Of a stretch of 64,000 bases of DNA, positions 32,456-39,064 are shown piece after piece. Source of the DNA: Streptomyces diastatochromogenes (GTDB lineage: Bacteria; Actinomycetota; Actinomycetes; Streptomycetales; Streptomycetaceae); NCBI RefSeq assembly GCF_002242805.1, contig NZ_MCGQ01000014.1, positions 62,001 to 126,000 of the forward strand, in the 5' to 3' direction. Under the pieces are notes generated by a model. That model was not told the DNA's origin. It did no database searches and saw nothing but the letters and a program-made list of their open reading frames with translations. Numbering within the stretch: the stretch's first letter is position 1; each line of letters starts with the position of its first letter. The translations under genes and the position numbers were made by a program.

Positions 32456-33340
32456 ATGCCCGCGAAGGGTAAGCACCGCCGTCCCAAGGCCCCGCGTTTC
32501 ACCCGCTCGATCGCCGTCGCCGGAACCGGTGGCGCCGCGCTGGCCCTGCCGCTCTTCGGGGCCACCGGAGCGCACGCCGCCACCGCGCAGTCCGTTTCCG
32601 GAAAGGCCGTGCAGTCCCTTCCGTCCGTGGTGAAGACGGCCGCGAAGAAGGCGGCCGCACAGCAGAATTCGGGCGTGCGCACCTACACGGTGCAGTCCGG
32701 TGACTGGCTCGCGAAGATCGCCGACGACCAGCACGTCAGCGGCGGCTGGCAGCGGCTCTACGACGACAACCGGCAGGCTGTCGGCCAGGACCCCTCGCTG
32801 ATCCACCCCGGTCTGAAGCTGTCGCTCGGCGGGCAGGCCGCCCAGACGCACACCGAGCCCTCCGCCCCCGCCCCCGCGCGGGCGCCCCAGTCCCAGGCCG
32901 CCGACACCTCCGGTGCCGCCACCACCCCCTCCACCGGCTACACCCTCCCGGTCACCGGCGCCACCATCGGCACCGGCTACCACGTGGCCGGCAGCATGTG
33001 GTCCAGCGGCTACCACACCGGCGTCGACTTCGTCGTGCCGACCGGCACCTCGCTCAAGGCCGTCGCCGCCGGCACCGTCGTCTCCGCCGGGTGGGGCGGC
33101 GCGTACGGCAACCAGGTCGTCATCAAGCTGAACGACGGCTACTACGCCCAGTACGGCCACCTCTCGCAACTCTCCGTCTCGGCCGGGCAGACCGTGACCG
33201 CGGGCCAGCAGATCGGCCTCTCCGGCGCGACCGGCAACGTGACCGGCCCGCACCTGCACTTCGAGATCCGCACCACGCCGAACTACGGCTCGGACATCGA
33301 CCCCGTCGGCTACCTCCGCACGCACGGGGTCGCCGTCTGA
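32456..33340 (+). CDS. secreted LysM-M23 peptidoglycan endopeptidase
   Basis: A 294-residue exported protein. It has a basic N-terminus and signal helix (SIAVAGTGGAALALPLFGATG, cleaved after AHA), a LysM domain (YTVQSGDWLAKIADDQHVSG to LIHPGLKLSL) and a C-terminal M23 domain. The zinc ligands are in HTGVDFVVPTG and GPHLHFEI, with the YGNQVVIKLNDG strand. It would cleave peptide cross-links of the cell wall. ATG 32456 has GGAGAGG 8 bases upstream, part of the riboswitch 3' block. Control by c-di-AMP fits cell-wall and osmotic regulation. A strong terminator follows. Confidence 0.94.
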   Translation: MPAKGKHRRPKAPRFTRSIAVAGTGGAALALPLFGATGAHAATAQSVSGKAVQSLPSVVKTAAKKAAAQQNSGVRTYTVQSGDWLAKIADDQHVSGGWQRLYDDNRQAVGQDPSLIHPGLKLSLGGQAAQTHTEPSAPAPARAPQSQAADTSGAATTPSTGYTLPVTGATIGTGYHVAGSMWSSGYHTGVDFVVPTGTSLKAVAAGTVVSAGWGGAYGNQVVIKLNDGYYAQYGHLSQLSVSAGQTVTAGQQIGLSGATGNVTGPHLHFEIRTTPNYGSDIDPVGYLRTHGVAV

Positions 33341-33392
33341 GGCTCCCGTTCCCAGGGGCCCACATCTAGAGAACCGCCTGCCTGACACGCCG

Positions 33393-33430
33393 CCGAAGGC
33401 CGGACCCTGATCCCGGGGTCCGGCCTTCGG
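33393..33430 (+). terminator. intrinsic-type terminator after the M23 gene
   Basis: CCGAAGGCCGGACCC at 33393-33407 pairs perfectly (15 bp) with GGGTCCGGCCTTCGG at 33416-33430 around an 8-base loop, 52 bases after the stop. It lacks a long T-run, as is common in Streptomyces. Confidence 0.85.
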
Positions 33431-33533
33431 TGTGTCCACTCGTGCCGCCCATCGCATTGCGGTCGTGTGGCGGCCGCGCCCAGGGTGTCGACAGGAGAGG
33501 TGGGGGGCGGACACAGTGGCCTGCGTGGGATGC

Positions 33534-33564
33534 AAGCGCTTTCTGTCTCCGTTTTCTGTCTCCG
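33534..33564 (+). promoter_or_regulatory. LacI-type operator core and tandem 13-base repeat upstream of the secreted protein gene
   Basis: AAGCGCTT (33534-33541) is the core palindrome of LacI/GalR-family operators. It is followed by two adjacent near-identical 13-mers, CTTTCTGTCTCCG (33539-33551) and TTTTCTGTCTCCG (33552-33564). The gene start is 29 bases further on. Regulation by a sugar-responsive LacI protein is inferred; no such regulator is in the window. Confidence 0.45.
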
Positions 33565-33592
33565 CTTCCCGTCTGTGAAGGAGCCACCCGAC

Positions 33593-34309
33593 GTGACGAC
33601 CACCCGCCGCACCTTCGCGGCCCTCGCGGCCTCGGCCGCCCTCACCGCCCTCGCCCCCGCACCCGCCGCCCACGCCGCACCCCGCCACCGCCGCCTCCTC
33701 GCCCATGACGACTTCCGGCACGGTCTCGGCCAGTGGGTCACCGAACTCCAGGACGGCGGCAGCGTCACCGCCGCGGACGGCGTCCTGGACATCGACGTGC
33801 CGAGCGGCGCCACGGTCTGGTTCCGGCAGCGGTTCGACGGGCCGTACGTCCTCGAGTACACCGCCACCGCGGTCTCGGCGGGCGGCGCCAACGACCGGGT
33901 CTCCGACCTGAACAACTTCTGGAACGCCACCGACGTCCGTTCTCCGGACGACCTGTTCGCCACTCGCCGGGGCGGCGCGCTCGCCGAGTACGACTACCTC
34001 ACGACCTACTACGTCGGCTTCGGCGCCAACTCCAACACCACGACCCGGCTGCGCCGCTACGTCGGCGAGCCCGGCGTCCGCCCGCTCGTCCACGACTACA
34101 CCGAGCCCCTGCTGGTCCCCGGCCGGCCCAACCATGTGCGGATCGTGTCGGACGGCTCGCTCGTCCAGTGGTGGAACAACGGGCGGCTCGTCTTCGACTA
34201 CACGGACCCGGAGCCGTACACCGGCGGACACTTCGCCTTCCGGACCGTGTGGAGCCATTTCCGGGTCAGCGGCTTCCGGGTGTGGCGATCGCACGGTCAA
34301 CGCGCCTGA
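33593..34309 (+). CDS. secreted DUF6250-like (glycan-associated jelly-roll) protein
   Basis: A 238-residue protein with a twin-arginine-like signal (TTTRRTFAALAASAALTALA, then AHA) and a single domain (HDDFRHGLGQWVTELQDGGS to HFAFRTVWSHFRVSGFRVWR). The pattern resembles concanavalin-like jelly-roll domains of DUF6250, often found beside polysaccharide lyases and glycosidases. It may bind or cut glycans outside the cell. GTG 33593 has GGAG 9 bases upstream. The LacI-type operator and nearby alpha-galactosidase fit sugar use. No catalytic residues can be named. Confidence 0.75.
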   Translation: MTTTRRTFAALAASAALTALAPAPAAHAAPRHRRLLAHDDFRHGLGQWVTELQDGGSVTAADGVLDIDVPSGATVWFRQRFDGPYVLEYTATAVSAGGANDRVSDLNNFWNATDVRSPDDLFATRRGGALAEYDYLTTYYVGFGANSNTTTRLRRYVGEPGVRPLVHDYTEPLLVPGRPNHVRIVSDGSLVQWWNNGRLVFDYTDPEPYTGGHFAFRTVWSHFRVSGFRVWRSHGQRA

Positions 34310-34421
34310 CCGGCGCGCTATTCCTGGATTGGCAAACTATTTAAGGGTGTCTCATCTCACCGTTCGTCAACCCCGGCCTACGGTCGCGTAGGTCACATCC
34401 GAAGGTGAATCATGGTCCGAC

Positions 34422-35240
34422 GTGGCAGACGATTCGAAGAATGACAACAGATCAGTGATCGGGTCGTACGTGGCGGTGGGGGACAGCTTCACCGAGGGCG
34501 TGGGCGACCCCGGCCCCGACGGGGCGTTCGTGGGCTGGGCCGACCGGTTCGCGGTACTGCTCGCGGACCGGCGCCCCGAGGGCGACTTCGCGTACACCAA
34601 TCTGGCCGTGCGGGGAAAGCTGCTCGACCAGATCGTGGCGGACCAGCTCCCGAAGGCCGTCGAACTGGCCCCGGACCTCATCTCCTTCTGCGCGGGCGGC
34701 AACGACATCATCCGGCCCGGCACCGACCCGGACGAGGTCGCCGAGCGCTTCGAGCGGGCGGTGGTCCAGCTCACCGAGGCCGTGGGCACGGTGCTGGTGA
34801 CGACCGGCTTCGACACCCGTGGCGTCCCCCTCCTCAAGCATCTGCGCGGCAAGATCGCCACCTACAACGGGCACGTCCGCGCCATCGCCGACCGGTACGG
34901 CTGTCCCGTGCTCGACCTGTGGTCCCTGAAGTCCGTCCAGGACCGCAGGGCGTGGGACGACGACCGGCTCCACCTCTCACCCGAGGGCCACACGCGCGTG
35001 GCGCTGCGCGCCGGCCAGGCCCTCGGCCTGCAGGTCCCGGCCGACCCGGAGCAGCCCTGGCCGGCGCTCCCGCCCCGGGGCACCCTGGAGATCCGTCGCG
35101 ACGACGTCCACTGGGCCCGTGAGTACCTGGTCCCGTGGATCGGCCGCCGGCTGCGCGGCGAGTCCTCCGGGGACCATGTGACGGCGAAGGGCACCCTGTC
35201 GCCGGACGACATCAAGATGCGGATCGCGTCGGTGGCGTGA
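34422..35240 (+). CDS. SGNH/GDSL-family hydrolase
   Basis: A 272-residue cytoplasmic esterase-like protein. Block I is SYVAVGDSFTEGVGD with the nucleophile serine, block III is FCAGGNDIIRPG, and block V is DDRLHLSPEGHTRVAL with the Asp-His pair. The substrate is not readable; relatives deacylate lipids or carbohydrates. The C-terminal 50 residues (WAREYLVPWIGRRLRGESSG) extend past the fold. The start is GTG 34422 (VADDSKNDNRSV). It stands alone, after the secreted protein gene and before the duplicated TetR fragment. Confidence 0.9.
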   Translation: MADDSKNDNRSVIGSYVAVGDSFTEGVGDPGPDGAFVGWADRFAVLLADRRPEGDFAYTNLAVRGKLLDQIVADQLPKAVELAPDLISFCAGGNDIIRPGTDPDEVAERFERAVVQLTEAVGTVLVTTGFDTRGVPLLKHLRGKIATYNGHVRAIADRYGCPVLDLWSLKSVQDRRAWDDDRLHLSPEGHTRVALRAGQALGLQVPADPEQPWPALPPRGTLEIRRDDVHWAREYLVPWIGRRLRGESSGDHVTAKGTLSPDDIKMRIASVA

Positions 35241-35346
35241 CGGCCACGGTCCGTGCCCCGCACCACGAGCGCGACGGTGCGGGGCACGGACGTACGACTG
35301 CCCCGGCCGCACCCTTACCGCTCCCGCCTTGTCCCGGCCGGACGGT

Positions 35347-35490
35347 CTACCGTTCCGGCTTGGTCAACGTCTCCAGGCGTAGCCCGAGTTCCCGGGCCAG
35401 GGCGTCGTCCGCCCACTGTGGCGCCCTGGAGCGCGGTGCTGCGCCCAGGTATGACATGAGCTGTATTGCGAGGCCGTCGAGGAGCGAGGT
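35347..35490 (-). pseudogene. duplicated C-terminal fragment of the neighbouring TetR gene
   Basis: This stretch repeats the last ~47 codons of the TetR gene at 35520, including its stop, at a fixed offset of 173 bases and without indels. Of the final 45 residues 36 are identical (copy LLDGLAIQLMSYLGAAPRSR versus LLDGLAVQLTSYPGAIPRSR). The similarity also runs a few bases into the downstream flank. No start or DNA-binding domain precedes it, so it is a remnant of a tandem duplication. Confidence 0.85.
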
Positions 35491-35519
35491 CGGGCACAGG
35501 GGCGTCCCAGCCGGGCCGT

Positions 35520-36140
35520 CTACCGTTCCGGTTTGGTCAGCGCCTCCAGGCCCAGCCCGAGTTCCCGGCCCAGGGCCTCGTCCGCCCACTGCTGCGCGCG
35601 GGAACGTGGTATCGCGCCCGGGTACGACGTGAGCTGTACGGCGAGGCCGTCGAGGAGTGCGGTGAGTCGTAGGGCCGCTCCGGGCGGGTCGGCGCACTCG
35701 AACTCGCCCGCCGCCACGCCCTCCGCGATGACCTCGGTGATCGCCGCCTTCCACTGCTGGTCCAGGTCGCGGGTGACCTGGCGGAGGGTGGGTTCGCGCA
35801 GCGACACCGCCCAGCCCTCGATCCACAGCCGCCAGCCCTTGGCCTGGCCCGTGGGCGCGTACCAGCGCACGGCGGCCCGCAGCCGGCGCAGCGCGGAGGT
35901 CCGCCGGCCCAGCAGCCCCCGCAGATGCGCGAGGTCGTCCTCGGCCGCGTAGGCGAAGGCGGCGGCGACCAGCTTCTCCTTGGTCGAGAAGTGATACAGC
36001 ACCAGCGCGTTGCTCACCCCGAGCGCGGAGGCCACGTCGGCGATCCTCACCGCCGCCACGCCCCGCACCTCGATCTGCTCGATGGCGGCCCGCAGCAACT
36101 CCTCCCGCCGCTCCGCCACGCTCAACCGCACTCTCGCCAC
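35520..36140 (-). CDS. TetR-family transcriptional regulator
   Basis: A 206-residue regulator. The N-terminal HTH is RREELLRAAIEQIEVRGVAA to IADVASALGVSNALVLYHFS, with TKEKLVAAAFAYA. The C-terminal domain (RAAVRWYAPTGQAKGWRLWI) is of the type found in BetI-like and fatty-acid or amino-acid regulators. It lies downstream of the Leu-type dehydrogenase gene on the same strand; the palindrome at 37435 in front of that gene is a good candidate site. Its 3' end has been copied into the next intergenic region. The ligand is unknown. Confidence 0.9.
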   Translation of the reverse strand: MARVRLSVAERREELLRAAIEQIEVRGVAAVRIADVASALGVSNALVLYHFSTKEKLVAAAFAYAAEDDLAHLRGLLGRRTSALRRLRAAVRWYAPTGQAKGWRLWIEGWAVSLREPTLRQVTRDLDQQWKAAITEVIAEGVAAGEFECADPPGAALRLTALLDGLAVQLTSYPGAIPRSRAQQWADEALGRELGLGLEALTKPER

Positions 36141-36235
36141 GCGGTCACCCTAATCCGTCGCTCAGAGCCGTGCCGAAAGGCCCTGGCTCCTTCGGCCACT
36201 TCGCGTGCCGTGGGCCGAGGGGCGCCCGGCCGGGG

Positions 36236-37414
36236 TCAGCGGTACCACCCGAAGCGCTCCGCGATCACCGGCAGGCGGTCGGTCACCAGGGCGTGGGCGG
36301 CGGCGCGCGGGGTCGTACCGTCGGCCTCCGCGCGCGTGAGCATCAGGTCGACCAGGGCACGCATCGAGCGGCGGATGTGCGCGAACGCCTCGTCGGCGTC
36401 CGGACCGATGTCGCCGAACAGGGTCCACCACCACCAGGCGTTGGTGGACGAGTTGACCACCACGTCCGGCAGCACGGTCACCCCGCGCGCGGTCAGCAGC
36501 GCCTCCGCCTCGGGCAGGACGGGCATGTTGGCCGCCTCGACGATCCAGCGGGCGGTGATCCGCTCCTGCTCGGCGGTACCGATCGCGTAGGACACCGCCG
36601 CGGGCACCAGCACCTCCGCGTCCGCGGACAGCCACGCGTCGCCGGGCAGTTCACGGTCGCCGGGGCGCAGCACGGAGCGGTCGACCGTGCCGTACGCGTC
36701 CCGCGCGGCCAGCAGCGCCTCCACATCGAGGCCCGCCGGGTTGGCGATCGTCCCCTTGACGTCGGCCACGGCCACCACCCTGAGGCCCGCGCGCGCGAGG
36801 AAGCGGGCCGTGGCCCCGCCCATCGTGCCCAGGCCCTGCACGGCCACCCGGGTGCCCCGGTACGGCACCGACGCCCGGTCCAGGGCGGCCAGCACCGACT
36901 CGGCGACCCCGCAGCCGCCCGCCAGCTCGTCCAGGCCGATGCCGTCCACCTCGACCGCGAAGGCGTCCGCGAGCCGCCCCCGGGCCGCCGTCTCGTCGTC
37001 CAGCAGCGGGAACACGGCCTGCACGGAGGAGACCAGGCCCGCCTCCGCCGCCGCGCGGTCCACCAGGTCCTGGGTGAGGCCCAGATCCTCCCCGGTGGTC
37101 CAGAAGCTCTCGATGTACGGCCGCATGGCCCGCAGGTAGCGCACGAGCAGCCCGTACGCCCCGGGGTCCCGCGGATCGCAGTCGATGCCGCCCTTGGCTC
37201 CGCCGAGCGGGACGTAACGGCTCTCGGGGTCGTAGTGCAGGGCCTCCTTCATCGTCATGCCCCGGGCGAGTCCGGTGACCTCCTCCAGGGTGCAGCCGGG
37301 CCGCATCCGCAGCCCGCCGCTGGCCACGCCCCGCACCAGCCGGTCCACGACGAGGAAACCCCGGCGGCCGGTGATGTGGTCGGTCCAGACGAGCGACATC
37401 AGGGGGGCGGTCAT
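36236..37414 (-). CDS. Glu/Leu/Phe/Val dehydrogenase family protein
   Basis: A 392-residue NAD(P)-dependent amino acid dehydrogenase. The N-terminal domain holds GGLRMRPGCTLEEVTGLARG and the catalytic lysine in PLGGAKGGIDCDP; the cofactor domain has VAVQGLGTMGGATARFLAR. It oxidatively deaminates an amino acid, most likely branched-chain or valine-like by overall length and motif, but glutamate-type use cannot be excluded. ATG 37414 has GGGAGA at good spacing; the frame continues upstream without family similarity. A 20-base palindrome sits 20 bases upstream. Confidence 0.88.
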   Translation of the reverse strand: MTAPLMSLVWTDHITGRRGFLVVDRLVRGVASGGLRMRPGCTLEEVTGLARGMTMKEALHYDPESRYVPLGGAKGGIDCDPRDPGAYGLLVRYLRAMRPYIESFWTTGEDLGLTQDLVDRAAAEAGLVSSVQAVFPLLDDETAARGRLADAFAVEVDGIGLDELAGGCGVAESVLAALDRASVPYRGTRVAVQGLGTMGGATARFLARAGLRVVAVADVKGTIANPAGLDVEALLAARDAYGTVDRSVLRPGDRELPGDAWLSADAEVLVPAAVSYAIGTAEQERITARWIVEAANMPVLPEAEALLTARGVTVLPDVVVNSSTNAWWWWTLFGDIGPDADEAFAHIRRSMRALVDLMLTRAEADGTTPRAAAHALVTDRLPVIAERFGWYR

Positions 37415-37434
37415 GGGGTCTCCCGGGTGAGGGT

Positions 37435-37454
37435 TACTGAATCGCGAGTCAGTA
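37435..37454. promoter_or_regulatory. 20-base TetR-type operator upstream of the amino acid dehydrogenase gene
   Basis: TACTGAATCGCGAGTCAGTA is a palindrome with one mismatched pair (positions 7 and 14). Length, symmetry and a TCGCGA centre are typical of TetR-family operators. It lies 21 bases before the dehydrogenase start, where it would block transcription. The TetR gene downstream is the nearest candidate binder. Confidence 0.7.
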
Positions 37455-37596
37455 TTCGGAGCCGGTGGACGGCCTGTCAACGTGCGACGGATCCTCAGCG
37501 GCGCACGCCGGAGGCCGGCCTGTGACCCCGGCCACCCCGGACGGTCGGAGGCGCCGACCATAATGGAGGACCTCAGCGACTCCACCTGGAGGTACC

Positions 37597-38781
37597 GTGA
37601 CCGGTTTGCGTTCCCAGAGCTTCGGGCTCGGCATGCTTCAGCCCGAGGCCTTCGGCGCGGAACCGAGCGGTGAGCGCCTGGCCCGGATCCGCCGCTCCCC
37701 GCACTTCGAGGACGGCGTCTTCCAGAACCCCGGCGGCACCGCCCGTACCCGGCCCTCCGGTTCCATGCTGGACTTCGCCAAGGTGTTCCTCGACAAGGAC
37801 ACCCGGCCCCTGCGCGCCCCCCGCGGCACGGTCCCGGTGCACGCCACCACCCTGGCCGACCTCGCCAAGCCGCCGGCCACCGGGCTGCGGGTGACCTGGA
37901 TGGGCCACTCCAGCGTGCTCGTGGAGATCGACGGCCACCGCGTCCTCTTCGACCCCGTCTGGGGCGAGCGCTGCTCCCCGTTCCCCTTCGCCGGGCCCAA
38001 GCGGCTGCACCCGGTGCCGCTGCCGCTGGCCGCGCTCGGCCCGGTCGACGTGGTGGTCATCTCGCACGACCACTACGACCACCTGGACATGCCCACGATC
38101 AAGGCGCTGGCCGGCACGGACACCGTGTTCGCCGTGCCGCTCGGCGTCGGTGCCCACCTGGAGCACTGGGGCGTGTCCGCCGACCGGCTGCGTGAACTCG
38201 ACTGGCACGAGGACACCAAGATCGGCGGACTCACCCTCACCGCCACCCCGGCCCGCCACTTCTGCGGCCGCGGCCTGCGCAACACCCAGCACACCCTGTG
38301 GGCGTCCTGGGTCGTGGCGGGCGAGGAGCACCGGATCTACCACAGCGGTGACACGGGCTACTTCGAGGGCTTCAAGGACATCGGCGCGGCCCACGGTCCG
38401 TTCGACGCCACGATGATCCAGATCGGCGCGTACAGCGAGTTCTGGCCGGACATCCACATGACCCCGGAGGAGGGCCTGCGCGCCCACCTCGACCTCCAGG
38501 GCGGGGCCCCGCACGGAGTGCTGATGCCGATCCACTGGGGCACCTTCAACCTCGCCCCGCACCCCTGGGCCGAGCCCGGCGAGTGGACCAAGGAGGCCGC
38601 CGAGGAGGTCGGCCAGGCGGTGGCGCTGCCCCGCCCCGGCGAGCCCTTCGAGCCGGCCGGCAAGCTCCCCGCCGAGCCCTGGTGGCGAGGCGTCTCCGGA
38701 ACCGTCCGCCGCACCTGGCGCGCGATGGGGGCGCTGGCCGCCGAGCCCGGCGTGCGCAAAGGACTCGGCCACACGGACTGA
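37597..38781 (+). CDS. MBL-fold metallo-hydrolase (NAPE-PLD/UlaG-like)
   Basis: A 394-residue protein with the metal-binding motif VVISHDHYDHLD and further ligands in PARHFCGRG, YHSGDTGYF and MPIHWGTF. The strand VTWMGHSSVLVEIDGHRVLF is characteristic of the NAPE-PLD-like branch, which hydrolyses phosphodiesters or lactones. Substrate is unknown. GTG 37597 has GGAGG 5 bases upstream. It is divergent from the dehydrogenase gene with 182 bases between, so the 37435 operator could also touch its promoter. Confidence 0.9.
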   Translation: MTGLRSQSFGLGMLQPEAFGAEPSGERLARIRRSPHFEDGVFQNPGGTARTRPSGSMLDFAKVFLDKDTRPLRAPRGTVPVHATTLADLAKPPATGLRVTWMGHSSVLVEIDGHRVLFDPVWGERCSPFPFAGPKRLHPVPLPLAALGPVDVVVISHDHYDHLDMPTIKALAGTDTVFAVPLGVGAHLEHWGVSADRLRELDWHEDTKIGGLTLTATPARHFCGRGLRNTQHTLWASWVVAGEEHRIYHSGDTGYFEGFKDIGAAHGPFDATMIQIGAYSEFWPDIHMTPEEGLRAHLDLQGGAPHGVLMPIHWGTFNLAPHPWAEPGEWTKEAAEEVGQAVALPRPGEPFEPAGKLPAEPWWRGVSGTVRRTWRAMGALAAEPGVRKGLGHTD

Positions 38782-38991
38782 CGGCTGGGGCGGGCCCGCA
38801 GAGTCCGGGCACACGGGGTCGGGCCAGCGTGGCGCTGCCTGCGGCGAGGGCACCCGCGGCGACGGGTGGCTCGAACTGGAGCAGCCGGCGTGCGCCGGAC
38901 CCTGCAGCCTGCCGCGCCCGTCCTGGACCGGGGACCGAGGCCCTGGTGCGGCTGTCTCGTTATGGCTCGAACGGTCACCCCTCGTGCATCA

Positions 38992-39019
38992 TTGACCCGG
39001 TTGCTCATTCATCTGTGAT
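38992..39019 (+). promoter_or_regulatory. possible promoter of the STAND gene
   Basis: TTGACC (38992-38997), a 16-base spacer and TGTGAT (39014-39019) form a plausible housekeeping promoter about 45 bases before the start. The stretch 38782-38990 shows no gene or clear structure. Confidence 0.4.
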
Positions 39020-39064
39020 CGAACCCTTCTGCTTCAACACCTGTTCTGACTGCGGAGGTTCGCG

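Noticed and set aside
32124..32633. Open frames of 110-169 codons across the region before the M23 gene
   Set aside because: They lie on the c-di-AMP riboswitch; conserved RNA blocks explain the sequence better.
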